NCBI GenBank assembly: GCA_030248215.1
Contig: JASANG010001337.1
Location: 186,001 to 250,000 of the forward strand
Direction: 5' to 3'
From: Enoplolaimus lenunculus
Taxonomy: Eukaryota > Nematoda > Enoplea > Enoplida > Thoracostomopsidae
DNA length: 64,000 nucleotides
Shown here piece by piece: positions 1 to 11,924 of the stretch. Both the position numbers and the translations under genes were made by a program. Below the pieces are notes generated by a model, which worked only from the letters and a program-made list of their open reading frames with translations, did no database searches and was not told where the DNA came from. Position 1 is the stretch's first letter, and every line of letters begins with the position of its first letter.

Positions 1-110
1 CACTGGCTATCCGGATATCCGGATATAAATACATCCGGATATGTATCCGAAAAGACACGTGTATCCAGATATCCGGATATCCGAATTCCCGCCGTATTCG
101 AAATGCTTTG
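1..110. repeat. ATCCGGAT repeat block at window edge
   Basis: Repeated ATATCCGGATAT words (for example CTATCCGGATATCCGGATAT) with the look of the ATCCGG element, cut by the window edge. Confidence 0.6.
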
Positions 111-951
111 GTGTTAACATTTTTATGAATATTCTGCACTGTTTCACAACTAATGTAGCTGGAGTTAACGAAAAGAGATTCTGTATTCAAATATGAGTTA
201 AAATACTGGACCACATTTCTGTATATTTCCATGATGATTTATAATTTTCATTTCTTAAAACATGCCAAAATTAAAAAAATTTCAGTTTAGCGTTATATTT
301 ATCGAAAGAATCATCTCGTATTTTTAAATTATCTCAAAATTTGCCAAGGAAAAAATTTACAACGAATACGCGCAGTCAATTGTACACTACGTTTACCTTT
401 TCAGGAAGTTGTTCCTTTTTACACAATAAACAGCTTCAGTCGTTTGATGGAAAAAGAGATTCTTAACAATCTAAGTTTTTATTTTTAATCAAAAGTAATT
501 AAAAATTACGCACGCTAAACCAGTCATCTAACGCAAAAATGACGCAATTTAACTCTCAGGGCTTCGCTTTGACACAATAATACACTGTAAATTCCAATGA
601 GTTGCTCAATAAACTCAGAGATTACAAAAAGTGACAGTATTCAAGTCTGAAACAGGGGAGGTTTTGAGAAAGCCCAATCCGCAACAGAACTTCGTTTTAT
701 CGCATAACACATCATCTTTTAGCATAGACTGCCTTTGTCCAATAAATATGGACGTACAGTTACTGCAATAATCATCGGGAGCGAATCTGAATATTTTTAG
801 CTAAAACTGTGGACTTGGCAGTTCGATCGGAAACAAGCTTACGTCCGCATATACGTCAAAAAATGGTCAGCATGCGGATCCGAACGACTGTGTGTAGTTG
901 TTGTGAGTTGTTGATCCGTATTAGAAGACTCCGTGTTTCGTGCTGACTAGC
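111..951. other. No gene seen
   Basis: AT-rich DNA without a coding frame that looks real; only a short AACTCA-family fragment near 583. Confidence 0.6.
583..640. repeat. AACTCA-palindrome MITE fragment
   Basis: CACTGTAAATTCCAATGAG followed by AATAAACTCAGAG resembles the left end of this family. Confidence 0.4.
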
Positions 952-1098
952 GATGGACGTCGAGTATTTTTGCATATCCGGCAATTCTTGCCAAATATTT
1001 CTCCCGATATCCAAATATCTGAATACATATTTGATTTCGAATATAACATATCCGGATATTTTGCATATCCGGATATCCGGATACCCGGTGCCTGTCTA
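952..1098. mobile_element. ATCCGG-rich element
   Basis: TAGCGATGGACGTCGAGTAT, GCATATCCGGCAATTCTTGCC (cut here at its core) and CCGGATACCCGGTGCCTGTC correspond to the 38.67-kb element but are longer. Confidence 0.75.
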
Positions 1099-1328
1099 AT
1101 GTGCTAACAGTTCGGTTAAATTAAAATTTGAATCATTAAACTGGCTTAAAGATGTTAATTTTTTATTATTAAATAACGGTGTTGTTGACAATTTTCATAG
1201 GGAAATTATATTTTCGTAAAAAATGGTCTTTACGAAAATTAATTTTAGCACTGATTTGCAGTACGTCAGAATGTAGTGCAAAACACTGGAAAACAAGTAT
1301 TCAATTCTAGTAGATTTGGAATTTCTTT

Positions 1329-1561
1329 GGCCAATGTAAAGAACAGGGGCGGAACAGTCAGTATTGTAAGCATATTCCTAAGCCTAAACCTAAGCCCAGG
1401 CCTAAACCTAAGCCCAGGCCTAACCCTAAGGCTAAGCGTAAGCGTAACAATGCGCATATTCCTAAGCCTAGGCCTAAGCCAAGCCAAAAATAGTCTAAAG
1501 CTTTTACTTTCTCTTTCTAGACCCACAGCAAAATTATCTGCCCATAATTTTTACAAGGGCC
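1329..1561 (+). mobile_element. Hexamer MITE (TTAGGC-core, hAT-like)
   Basis: Starts GGCCAATGTAAAGAACAGG, holds CCTAAG-type hexamers in two blocks and ends ACAAGGGCC. Flanks ATTTCTTT and TTTTCTTT are a diverged 8-bp duplication. The left block carries a doubled AAGCCCAGGCCTAA. Confidence 0.85.
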
Positions 1562-2275
1562 TTTTCTTTCGACATATAGTTTGTGAAATAGGTAATCTGG
1601 TCAGAAAATGTTTATTTTCGACAAATTCTCGTCGAAATTTTGCCAGACAGCAGGTTGTTAGCGGCGACTTTCAAATCTAAAAAAGAGATGAAAATTATTC
1701 CGTTCATTTTCGCACGTAAACTGAGTTCTTGTATGTTTATTATTAATGAAATTTAAATTTTTTTCGAATCATTAAATTTATCGACAATAGCAAACGCCGT
1801 AGGCGACGTAACGTCGATAGAAACCACGTTTCAAATTAATCGTACATGGCAGCGAACTAATTCTTTGAACCAAATCATGAAATCGTTTGTTAACACTCGA
1901 CCTAATGCAGAATCCATAGTTGCTGTATTAATTTTGATACAAATTTTGCCGTTAACCAACAAATTTACGGTTTAAGGTGCTAATTTTAAACGCTTTTAGT
2001 AATAAATTTAGACGTAAGTTAGGTTTTAGTTTGCCTGATTTAAAGTTGGGTACAAAAAATTTCACGGTTTGTCTACCTGGTTTTGTAATAACCAAAGAAA
2101 CGTTCGTACGTCTTAGCATCGTTAATATTAAAAACATTCAATTGGGCAACTTGTTTAGAAAAATCGAAAGTCAAATTAACTGTAGTAACTTTTAACCACA
2201 ACGTATTTTGCCGAAATACCACACGTAAGTTAACTGTTGACATAATATTGCGGAGAGGCAAATCTATATATTAAA
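1562..2275. other. No gene seen
   Basis: Short open frames on both strands have no ATG, splice or composition support. Confidence 0.6.
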
Positions 2276-2315
2276 GCTGGAACGCCCCAAATACGTATTT
2301 TAGGCAAATTTCCAG
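2276..2315. repeat. TACGTA-centred 40-bp palindrome
   Basis: GCTGGAACGCCCCAAATACG and its near inverse TATTTTAGGCAAATTTCCAG form a hairpin-capable repeat. Confidence 0.7.
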
Positions 2316-2941
2316 TATTAATATTTTGTTTGCAAAAATTTCTTAGGAAATACTCGTGATTGATTGTTTTTCGGGCGGAGTTTTGAACCGGTTTTGGTAC
2401 TTTTGAAGACAGTATCGGAACGTTTTGCGACCAAATTGGGTCAACAATCGTTGTGAACTTTAGTTGAAACCGCTTCAATACTCAACCAAATTTTTACCTG
2501 AAAATTTATTACTGAAAATGGTTAAAATTTGCATATTTAACCGCAAATTTAATATGTTTAACAGCCAAATTTAGTCCCAAATTAACCGAGTAACTGTCGG
2601 TTCCTTATTAAATTAAGTGTTAGCGAATGCCTTTATGGTTTAGTTCGAAAAAATCGTTTTAGTTTGCTCCGCATGCCCTGTTGAATTTATACTAAATCTT
2701 TACTGGAACAGCTACAATTTCTAATAAAGTATACAACTTGAATGTCAGATTTACATTCAGTTGACGGGTATTTTTATTGTGCTGCAGTAACAATTTCTAA
2801 GCAATTCATTTACTTTTATCACCGCTCGGTCTGAGCTAATTTGAATAGCGCTTTTAGCAAAGTCTTGCGATCCAAAGAAAGCAATCAATGGAAAAATTGT
2901 TTGAAGATGCTGACTTGATATAAGCTTTATACCAACGTCAT
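2316..2941. other. No gene seen
   Basis: AT-rich, nothing assigned. Confidence 0.6.
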
Positions 2942-3176
2942 AATAATTACTCCGTTAATATAATATATTAACATGCCCATAGCCAGCTCAAAATGACTTC
3001 TTAATAATTACTCCGTTAATATAATATATTAACATGCCCATAGCCAGCTCAAAATGACTTCTTAATAATTACTCCGTTAATATAATATATTAACATGCCC
3101 ATAGCCAGCTCAAAATGACTTCTTAATAATTACTCCGTTAATATAATATATTAACATGCCCATAGCCAGCTCAAAA
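2942..3176. repeat. Perfect 61-bp tandem repeat, about 3.9 copies
   Basis: Units start at 2942, 3003, 3064 and 3125 with AATAATTACTCCGTTAATAT and appear identical. Each holds the perfect palindrome GTTAATATAATATATTAAC. Identity suggests recent expansion or an assembly effect. Confidence 0.93.
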
Positions 3177-3178
3177 AG

Positions 3179-3320
3179 CCAGGAGGGGCTAAAATGTTTT
3201 TAGGAGAGTCATTCATGGGTTTTTAGTAAACTTGCAAGCAATGTTGAAAATTTTCTAGTGTGTTCCCAAAACTGTTCCAGGAGGGGCTGAGCCCCTTTGC
3301 CCCCCTTGACTACGGGCCAG
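3179..3320. repeat. hAT-type terminal segment (AGGAGGGGCTGAGCCCC)
   Basis: CCAGGAGGGGCTAAAATG, later CCAGGAGGGGCTGAGCCCC and TTTGCCCCCCTTGACTACG, a common look of hAT element ends; coding remains absent. Confidence 0.4.
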
Positions 3321-3487
3321 TATGTTAATCATTTCAGAATAATAACTTGAGATTTATATTTGGAGCAAAGTCAGCTTCATAGAGTTAATATGTTTGAGAG
3401 CTAGCGCCGTAACCTATAGAACTTGGACAGCGTAATTAATTGTATAATCAATTACTAAGCCTAAAGGTTACGCTATACTTTACTATG

Positions 3488-3636
3488 CCACACGCCGCTG
3501 GAAGCCGCTGCGAGCCGCCCCGCCTTGTTATTCATTGCTAACAAAAACATTGGCAAAATCTATTTAATGGCTTGTAACAATTTTAATAATGAAACTCTAT
3601 TGTACCGTACGGCGGCTCGCGGTGGCGTCTTGAGGC
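3488..3636. repeat. Inverted GCCGCTGCGAGCCGCC block
   Basis: GAAGCCGCTGCGAGCCGCC and GGCGGCTCGCGGTGGCGTC are inverted around an AT-rich loop, and are strikingly GC-rich against the surroundings. Confidence 0.6.
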
Positions 3637-3649
3637 GAGTTGCAAGTAG

Positions 3650-3740
3650 CGTAACGCAAAGGCTGAACCTAAGTCAAAGCGTTAGCGTAACAATAACTAT
3701 ATTTCTAAGCCTAAGCATAAGTAAAAATTTAGTCTTAAAC
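3650..3740 (+). repeat. Hexamer MITE fragment
   Basis: Contains AAGGCTGAACCTAAGTC, TTTCTAAGCCTAAGC and AAAAATTTAGTCTTAAAC in family order, without recognisable ends. Confidence 0.5.
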
Positions 3741-4336
3741 TAGCGTGAAGTCCCGCATATATTTATACGCATCTGTACTGTACTTACTTGAAAGAGCGGG
3801 GGGGGGGTTGGGTATTTAGTTCCCCTGTTCAGAGGAAACAACGATCACCATTTGGTTCCAGAATGTTATTTATTATTTAATCAAATTTTGTTCATTTGGA
3901 TAACAAACACCTAACATTTGCGAGTCATTTTAAGCATATAAAGATAATCATTTTAGCGTTACACTTTTAAGGTTTGAGTATGATACTATAAGTCACAAAT
4001 AAACTGTGTACCGAATTTAATTTGGTCCACGAAGCATTTATTTAATCTAACTAGGGTATTAATTGACGTTTATAAGCTAATCAATAATCATTAACTTCAA
4101 TAATTTATGAACGCTACATTAGAAATAAGACTTGTATTAGTTCAGACTCAACAACCGACTAAATACTGTATTTTTGTTCACAAATTATTAACGTCATCTC
4201 GGATAATTTCTGTGGCAAAATATAATTGCCTGGGGCGCAAGTTATGCTATTTTTTACTTTGAAATTAACACGTTCTTGTTAAATATGTATCTTGTAAAGT
4301 GATTTTGAATTACTGAAAATATATTTAAAATACGTT
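3741..4336. other. No gene seen
   Basis: Holds a G9 run at about 3799-3808; otherwise unassigned. Confidence 0.6.
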
Positions 4337-4613
4337 AAGCCTTATTCACACGTGTAACCTTTTGCAGCGAGAACTTGCAGCTGCAACTTGGACTTGCAAG
4401 TTTTGCTCAGAATCCTGCTCGAAAAACTTACAGCTGCAAATAATTCATTAAAAATTGTAGCTATTAAATTAGTTTACATATGTGAATAACCATGCAAGTT
4501 CATTGAGTTTATTGCAGCCGCATTGTCATAAGCTGTGGAAAAACGCAACATCTGCGTGCAATTTGAAGCTGCAAGTTCTCGTAGCAAACATTTGCACTTG
4601 TGAATAGGGGGCT
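4337..4613. mobile_element. TGCAAGTT inverted-repeat element
   Basis: AAGCCTTATTCACACGTGTA and CACTTGTGAATAGGGGGCTT are inverted ends; the interior is dense in TTGCAGC, GCTGCAA and CAAGTT words. Confidence 0.82.
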
Positions 4614-4940
4614 TAAAGATAGAATTAACAGGAAACCACGATTAATCCCGGATATTTTACATTAAGATATACTGCAAATTTTGACAAAACAAAAACGTTT
4701 ACACCCTTCGATTTTACATACCATTTTTGTTATTGTTTTTGCTGTAATAATTTTTACTTAAATAAAATTGTGTTTTTTAAGAAAATAAATTTATTATTTT
4801 AGCTAAATTTTATAATCGAAAACGAAGCAATGAACGGAAGAATAGGTGTAAAAATAGTATTTGTTACCTGTTTTACGCCAGCGTCTTGAACAGTTACAGC
4901 GACAAAAGAATATTTAAAGTACAAATGTGTTAAAACGTTG

Positions 4941-5074
4941 GGCCAATGTTATGTGTTCCTAAAGCCTAAGCCTCAGCCTAAGCTTAAGCAAAAAAAAATG
5001 TGATCTAAAGTCTAAACCTACTTTTTTATAGGACCACCAGAAACCTGGACGCCCCTTAAGGTAACTTGGGGGCC
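4941..5074 (+). mobile_element. Hexamer MITE, short copy
   Basis: Starts GGCCAATGTTATG and ends AACTTGGGGGCC. AAACGTTG is repeated exactly on both sides (8-bp target duplication). Only one hexamer block is left. Confidence 0.8.
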
Positions 5075-5460
5075 AAACGTTGTATATAACTTCGGCAATC
5101 GTTTTAGCGATCAAGTTTAAGAATAACTATTTGTCAAAAGTGTAAACTTTTACGATTGTTGGAACTGTACGGTCTACCCGACCCGCTTTTGCTCAAAGCT
5201 AACGACCACGACAGGTACGTTGAATAGATCTAGCACGCACTCAAATGTTCCACCCACATCTTATATGGGTTTATTCGACCTTAACATTATTATAATGTCA
5301 TGGAGGTATATATTAGCACCAGTCATAATAGCTCAATAATACAATAGAAAGTGCTTTCGGTCATGACATCATGCTGTGGGCGTTTTCAAAAATATGGTTT
5401 TTTAGACATTTAAATCGTCCCCCAGGCTTTCGATTCCATTTACGCTTGGGCTTAGGGTCT

Positions 5461-5573
5461 TTGACAGTGGATCGAATTTGACTCTGGCGGAGTAAAATTT
5501 GACTCAGTTTGTGTAGTCAGGAAAAGCCTGTTTCCGAGAGAGTCAATCTGACTCCCCATTTTTACCGTGTATG
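5461..5573. repeat. GAGTC-palindrome element, one arm
   Basis: TTTGACTCTGGCGGAGT, GTTTGTGTAGTCAGGAAAAG and GAGAGTCAATCTGACTCCCC are one arm of the near-palindrome; the other arm is missing. Confidence 0.75.
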
Positions 5574-5747
5574 AAACATGTTAACATACAATGTGTTTGT
5601 CTTTTAATAGATCAAAGAGGTAAATCGCTACTTTAAAAAATCCGTTAATTTCTTACATTTCGCTAGCGTTGCACTCGTACGACGTAAATGAAATGAATGA
5701 AGTTGATCAAAAAGGTTAATTTAGCTTTTTAGAAACTGAAAATTATT

Positions 5748-5865
5748 AACACCGAAAATACCGGAAAAAGTACGTGAAAGAATACCGGATTTAATGCCTG
5801 AACCGGATAGCTCAAAAATATCGAATTTCCGTAATAACTGAAATTGGTATTCCGGTTGTTCCCTG
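5748..5865. repeat. CCGG-rich hAT-like MITE fragment
   Basis: AATACCGGAAAAAGTACG, GAACCGGATAGCTC and GGTATTCCGGTTGTTCCCTG. Confidence 0.6.
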
Positions 5866-6699
5866 ATGTATATTTACCTGTATAAAATCTTGTATCCTTT
5901 GTTTTATGTGCATATCAGTTTTAAGTAGTTGCATTGTAGCATAGTGCACTATTTTGCAGTGCAGTTGTTCACACCACTTTTGCTAAGTGGGAAGTTCTCG
6001 CAGCCAAAAACTTGAACATGTGAAGTAACTGGAATTGCACAGGTTACGTAAGTCTACGCGGTTATCTCCTTACAGTATTAATGCGTAACGTTCAGGCTTT
6101 AGGCTTTACGTTTAGGCTTAACGTTGGGCATATTCTCAGTCTTTAGGTTTAGGCTTAGGCTCAAGTTCGTTATGTATTGGGGAAAAGTTTACGTACCAGA
6201 AAGCTAACATGTATCAAGTAAGTAATATTTATATTTTTATCACTTATAAGCTCAATCCTTAAAACAGTCAAAGTCAAAGGAGCAACGTTTTGTTATAAAA
6301 GTATTGTTCGGTTAACCTTGTGAAATTGGACAAAATGATGCAATGATAACAAGATAACCGGGAAACTTGCCGCCATCAGCGTGTCATACATTCACAAACT
6401 GACGTTGGACGAGTTGTCAGGCAACGAATTGTCGCGATATCGTACACAATATACGTTTATGTTGAAGAGCAAATAGATTTTTTACCATAAATTCGCGTTG
6501 CTAATATAACCACAAATTTGTTGTAATCAGTTTTCAATGGAATATGGCGCAAATCCCTGGAACCTGGTTAGCAACTTGTGATTAATACTGAACCGTAGAC
6601 AAAAGGCCAAAATTTAATTAAGTTCCAATGTGAATAGTAAATAGTTTGCTTTACAGACTTGCGTACATAATTTTTTATTTGTAAAATTAAATGAAAATC
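5866..6699. other. No gene seen
   Basis: Contains a weak TGCAAGTT-family remnant near 5960 and a hexamer remnant near 6.1 kb. Confidence 0.55.
6090..6165 (-). repeat. Hexamer MITE fragment
   Basis: Inverted hexamer words (TTAGGCTTAACG, TTTAGGCTTAGGC) around a GGGCATATTCTC block; ends not found. Confidence 0.5.
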
Positions 6700-6904
6700 T
6701 GGCCAATGTTACTTTTTGGGCCGTAACAGTAGATTAAGCGCATTCCGAAGCCTTAATCAAAGCCTAAGCATTACAAAAGCGTATCGCTAAGCCTAAGCCT
6801 AAGCATATAAAGCCTAAGCCTAAGCAAAAAATGTAATCTACAATGTAACCCTACTCTTTTACAGACCCACCACAAACCGAGACGGTCCTAAAAGTAACAT
6901 GGGC
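6700..6904 (+). mobile_element. Hexamer MITE, GGCCGTAACAG subtype
   Basis: Left end GGCCAATGTTACTTTTTGG, right end AGTAACATGGGC. GAAAATCT is duplicated exactly on both sides. This subtype has GGCCGTAACAGTAG where others have GGGCGGAACAGT. Confidence 0.87.
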
Positions 6905-8929
6905 TGAAAATCTTATACCGTTTTCTAATAACTTAGTCAAAAGCAAACTTTAGCACTATACCCAAGACAATAAACCAGAGTTTTATTGCCCTAATACAAT
7001 TTTAGACACGGACATCATGTCGCAGCTACTTTTTAGTTGGTCATAAAAACCATGAGATCTTGTACACTTCCTTCCACCACCCCCCTCAGTTATGCTTAAG
7101 CTTTAACGTTAGACGTATTACAAGCAGAATTAGGCATCGAAAAATTCCGCCGAAAAATCAGTTTTTTCGTTTTTTCTCAGATGGAAAAAATAAAAAACGT
7201 TTTAAAAATCTTATATTAAAAATGGAACGCTCCGCATACGTATTTTGATCACAGTTCCAACTCAAGTAACCATTGTTTTGACAATATATACCAGATCGGT
7301 CTACAAAAGAATTACGTATAAATTTACTGATAATCATTTTCTGTATGTTCAACGCGTGGGTTTAACGAGTGCCTTGATATATTGATAACTGTTATAGTAT
7401 ACACTTTGTGAAATCGTGTGAAACCCTGGCACTTTAGGAAAGTTACACATGCGTGCTACTAAAGGCTACTAGCATATATTAATAATCGTAGTAAATAACT
7501 TTCGTAATAATGACGACTAAACGTCGCGGAAAACTGTAAGAAATTAGTTTGTCTCACACGTCTTACGAATTTCGCTTAACAGTCAGGCAGCTGATTTAAC
7601 TAGGATTTGTAATAACCGTGTGATTGCATACTCCAGACGTTTTTGCTGCTTGTGTTCACTGTAACCTGTAGCCGTGATTTGGTCTATTAAATTCGAAGCA
7701 GACACAATTTTTGTTGATTCAACCAAGGCCTAAATTTGAGTGACGATGTTGTTATTAATGAATCGTACTATTTTGACCTTAAGATGATTATGGTATATAT
7801 TCCATATTTTGTCTTTATTGTTTTGCTGGATGTGTAACATTCCCAACTTTGCAACGCGTTAGTTTTGAACTCAGCTTCTGATTAAATTCATATAACACTG
7901 AAACTACATATCCGGTGAGCAGATTTTGTCCGGAACTCAACCCCATCAGGCTATGGCGACCAAGTTTACAGATACCATTTTTTGAAACAACTGACATTTT
8001 TGTAATATACTCCCTCTATTTTATCATGTGTTAAACAATGATGTATACTCGTTGAAATAGCCATGTAATTCTCTTTGAGGTAAAAGATTTAGCAACAATT
8101 ATTTCTGCATTTGTTGAAGCGCGAAATGTATACACGTTTTGGAATTTTTCCGTTTTTTCACGCAAAACCCCGTTTTCCGATTACGTCGATTACACGGTGT
8201 TCTCTATGCATAAGCCTGTCAAATCTTGATCTAAAATTAAGCCTTCGTACCTATGCCTAACGCCTAAATCTTTGCATCAATCTTTAGCTGAATAGATTAT
8301 CAGAGTGTTATTAAAATTATTTATTCGCATCTTGTAAGCTGAAATGTTTATTATAATGCGGGTTCAACAACACTATTGCATGACAGCCTAGTCCCGTTAA
8401 GGATTCACGTTGATCCGGTGTCAACGTTATATTTCCTGGTCCTCATATCGGGTAAACAGGCTAAAATCGAATGCCATATGACACTGGCTTACAAACCACC
8501 ACACAGAAACACCCAATATATTATGTACGAGTGTTGACATTTTATTTGAAACTGTTGAACATGTATGCGAATGTCATGTGATATTCCAAAATGATGCCTA
8601 CAATGCAAGCCATCCTAATCTTCATTGTGTCAATGAAACAATAAAGTTTGCATGTTAACATTGAGACATAAATGTTGTCAAAAAATCGCTTTGTCTGCAA
8701 TTTAGCTTGCAATTTTAACTCTGTACACTTTTCAAGCGGACGTAAAACCTTTTAAATCAACAAAGCTTAACTTTTAGCATCTTTAGGCTACGGTTTCAAA
8801 ACGAAACCCTCAACCGTTCTTAGAATGAATGCTATTGTTTTTGCAATGTCTATTATATAAATAAATCATGCTTGCATGTATTGGCTACGTTTCTTTGTCT
8901 TGTTGATAATTTCAAAAATATTAAAATAC
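6905..8929. other. No gene seen
   Basis: Two kilobases of AT-rich DNA; a weak hexamer remnant (AAATTAAGCCTTCG, TATGCCTAACGCCTAAAT) near 8.2 kb and the palindrome at 7.2 kb. Confidence 0.55.
7223..7259. repeat. TACGTA-centred palindrome, diverged
   Basis: TGGAACGCTCCGCATACG then TATTTTGATCACAGTTCCA. Confidence 0.5.
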
Positions 8930-9095
8930 GTTAAGCCTGTATTAACACAGTGCATTGTTCTAGACAAGTTTTGCTAATTGTTAACAAAATACGCCCTTGT
9001 AACAATATCAAAATTCGTCGGATTAAGTTCAAATTAATTAAAACTTGCCAAAGTTTGAACATGTAACTTGAACCTGCAAGTTTTGTGTAACCAAA
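8930..9095. repeat. TGCAAGTT element, decayed
   Basis: ACGTTAAGCCTGTATTAACAC, TAGACAAGTTTTGC and TGAACCTGCAAGTTTTG follow family order. Confidence 0.55.
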
Positions 9096-9168
9096 ATTTA
9101 TATTGTCAAGCAAAGTGTAACATTTGTTATTCTAGCTCGACTACAGGTTGATGAAAGCTGCCCAAAAG

Positions 9169-9337
9169 CAGGGCCGGAGCAGCAACGTCCATACCCCAAT
9201 TTGGGAGGCCCCACACATAAAGAGGCCAACTCTAACCGGTTGAAACAAAAATCGCCGAAGTTTTGAAATGCGTCTGGCCTCTCACTCGCTTCGCTAGCGA
9301 GTTTGGGGAGCCCCCACCCCTGTCTGCTCCGGCACTG
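9169..9337. mobile_element. hAT-like mini-element (169 bp), ends CAGGGCCGGAGCAG
   Basis: CAGGGCCGGAGCAG and CTGCTCCGGCACTG are inverted; flanks CCCAAAAG and CCCGAAAG are an 8-bp duplication with one change. Locally GC-rich. Confidence 0.85.
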
Positions 9338-9395
9338 CCCGAAAGTAATAAGTTTTATTTCCTGATTGTTATATAGAAATCTACACATTATTAAA

Positions 9396-9434
9396 GCTGG
9401 AACGCCCCACATACGTATTTTGGGCAGCATTCCA
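9396..9434. repeat. TACGTA-centred palindrome
   Basis: GCTGGAACGCCCCACATACG then TATTTTGGGCAGCATTCCA. Confidence 0.7.
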
Positions 9435-9774
9435 ACAGATATTTGTTTACGCTACGTATGCAAATTTAGTTTGTATGCATTGAGATACCTTCTGTTTCGG
9501 ATGTTTTATATATTTTATTTTGTTCGCTTAAATATGAACAACACGGGCAACAATTTAGCCTACGGCTGGAGAAGCGTTAGTTCAAGTTGCACATGCGTGC
9601 AACTACGAGTACTAGTAACAACAAATGTCACAGTGCAGTTCCTAAGATTCAAATTAAGTCTAAAACCAAATTCGTAGACTTTTTTCTTTCCTAACAATGG
9701 AATGTGTAAATAAATTTTCTTAACTGACGAAGTATAAAAGTTAAATCTAATGGTTGCACTTACACGTATACGCT

Positions 9775-9893
9775 ACAAAAATTGTGAGTCAAATTGACTC
9801 CGAAATAGGTAGGCTCTATGGAAAATGTTATGTTTTGATACATGTTCATACATATTTCGGAGATAGTCAATTTGACTCATAATTTTTGCAGTG
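9775..9893. mobile_element. GAGTC-palindrome element, shortened
   Basis: TTGTGAGTCAAATTGACTCC near the left end and GTCAATTTGACTCATAATTT at the right, with a short unrelated middle. Confidence 0.75.
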
Positions 9894-9970
9894 TTTGAAA
9901 AACAATGAAAGAAATATTTCATTGTCGTTCTGATCAATTACTTATAAATAAAATTCGAACAAATCGCATA

Positions 9971-10413
9971 CTGTAGTGATCCGACTAAGAGGACGTGGGG
10001 ATAACAAGAGGGGTTCCCCATTTTCAGCTCCAATCAATAGGAGTCCGTATCCCTAATAAGAGTCCACAAGCGGATGAAGCCCCCACCCAATTAGAGTCCA
10101 TAAATGTCAATTATCTCTAATTGTAGGGCATAAATGATTCCAGAACCAAGTAAGGTTGAGTTCGAATCTTTGAAATGTAAGTTTTTAAAGTAACATTCCA
10201 AAATATAACCTTACATTTATCGGTCAAGCTTTTGTATACAAATCAAATAAGCGTTTAATGCAACGGATATTTGGAATACCGGATATATCAGTAATGACGG
10301 GTGGCGGATGGCGAGTTGAAAATAAATAACAGTTCGTTACCGAATAACGGAAGGGATGCCCTATAGAGAGGCCAAATAAATATCAGTCCCCACTCTTATT
10401 CGGGTAACAACGG
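9971..10413. mobile_element. CCCGAATAAGAG element (443 bp, TA duplication)
   Basis: CTGTAGTGATCCGACTAAGAG at the left and CTCTTATTCGGGTAACAACG at the right, TA outside both. The interior has ATTAGAGTCC, GAGTCCGTATCCCTAAT and ATGGCGAGTTGAAAATAAAT. It is in inverted orientation relative to the 20- and 47-kb copies. Confidence 0.87.
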
Positions 10414-10439
10414 TACTGACTCTTTTTATTGACGAACTA

Positions 10440-10498
10440 TAAAAAAAAAAAAAGAAAAACAAAGCAAAACAAAAACAAAAAAAAAAAAACAAAACACA
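10440..10498. repeat. A-rich tract
   Basis: Two A runs broken by CAAAACAAAAAC-type words, directly after a TA-flanked element. Confidence 0.8.
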
Positions 10499-10760
10499 AT
10501 ATTCAGGAATATTACACAGTCGATATTAATTTTAAACTCAAAAGATGGGACGTAATTTTTGCAAACATTTCTAGAATTCCAAGCCCTATACTACGTAAAA
10601 CCAAATGATATCAAAAACAAAAATAAAAATATAAAGGTTTTAAAGCTTTTCCAACACACCACATTCTTTGTTTTTATATCGAACGATTGTCTTATAAGTA
10701 TCGAATTATTTTGTTTATTCAATTTTTGTAGATTAGAAAAATTTATCTTATAAAAATTTT

Positions 10761-11165
10761 CGAAGGCATTGCTTAGCAGTAAAGCCCAGTTTTCGGGATT
10801 ATACTTTAATTTTTGACCTTTGCAGCTTTGCTCAATATTTGAATTTTAGGTCTTAGTTAATTTCTTATCGCAAATTTTTGATCATCTTTTGGAACAATCG
10901 AAGGCGTTGCTCAGCATTAATACCCAGTTTTGGGATTATATTTTAATTTTCATTTTTGCAGTTTTGTTCTCTATTTGAATTTTGAATTTTACGTAAATTT
11001 TTGTATCGAAAATTTTTGTTCACCTTTTGAAACATTCGAAGGCGTTGCTTAGCATTAAAGCCCAGTTTTCGGGATTATACTTTAATTTTCACTTTTGCAG
11101 CATTGTTCAATGGTTGAATTTTGAATTTTACAACAATTTCTTACCGAATTTTACGAAAAAACAAC
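10761..11165. repeat. 138-bp tandem repeat, about 2.9 copies
   Basis: Units begin at 10761, 10899 and 11037 with CGAAGGCGTTGCTTAGCATT and contain CCCAGTTTTCGGGATTATAC. Copies are diverged, so the array is old. Confidence 0.88.
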
Positions 11166-11924
11166 TTTAGGCACAATTTTATTATACGAAGCATAAAGCA
11201 GTTTTTAAATAGAAAAAATTTATTTTTGAAAACTGCTAGCAAGTAAACAATTTTGAATTTATATAATACGTGGCACTCCGACCTTTCTCATTCACAGGGT
11301 CGCATTTAGAATTGGTATATCATGCGGGTATAACCAAAGACAAAAATAGTATCAAATAAGCGGAACCGACGTAAAAAAAGACATCCGGGCACAACGCCAT
11401 AGAATATTTTCAGCCTGTAAATCTGTCGTATTTATTAATGAATTTTAACGTATGCCTGTTTCTGTATTCCGTTTGACTTCTCAACCACGCCTACACTCGA
11501 AACGTTTATGAATAAAATCAGCATATTTTTCCTCACGATTGGAACGGGACAGAGTTTGAAATTTAAAATTTAAATTTAGAAAATGTATACTAAAAGTTAA
11601 CCCTTACCCGCGCAGAGCAATGAGAACCTTGGAGCCATTTGAAGCGTGTATTTGATCAATTGTGTACAGCAACAGTATGCCACTTGCTGATGGATATTGT
11701 AAAGCTTACAGCGGAACTCTTAATCTAAACGGCGGAAGTTTTAGCAGAAGTTAACTATTCAAAACATGTGGGTAGTATAATCGTTGAGCTTTTGTCAGGG
11801 GTACATTTTTCAGTTCGCAGGATGGGACTCAACCCTCAATTCATCTACTGTCGGCCCTGATATTGTAACGTTAGTATAATTTGAATAAAATTTATAAGTA
11901 CTGATAGTGCATTTCTCTACTCAC
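11166..11924. other. No gene seen
   Basis: Unassigned AT-rich DNA following the 138-bp array. Confidence 0.55.

Noticed and set aside
9098-9430. 110-codon - strand frame
   Set aside because: It spans the hAT-like mini-element and the TACGTA palindrome; the frame is open by chance and GC content.
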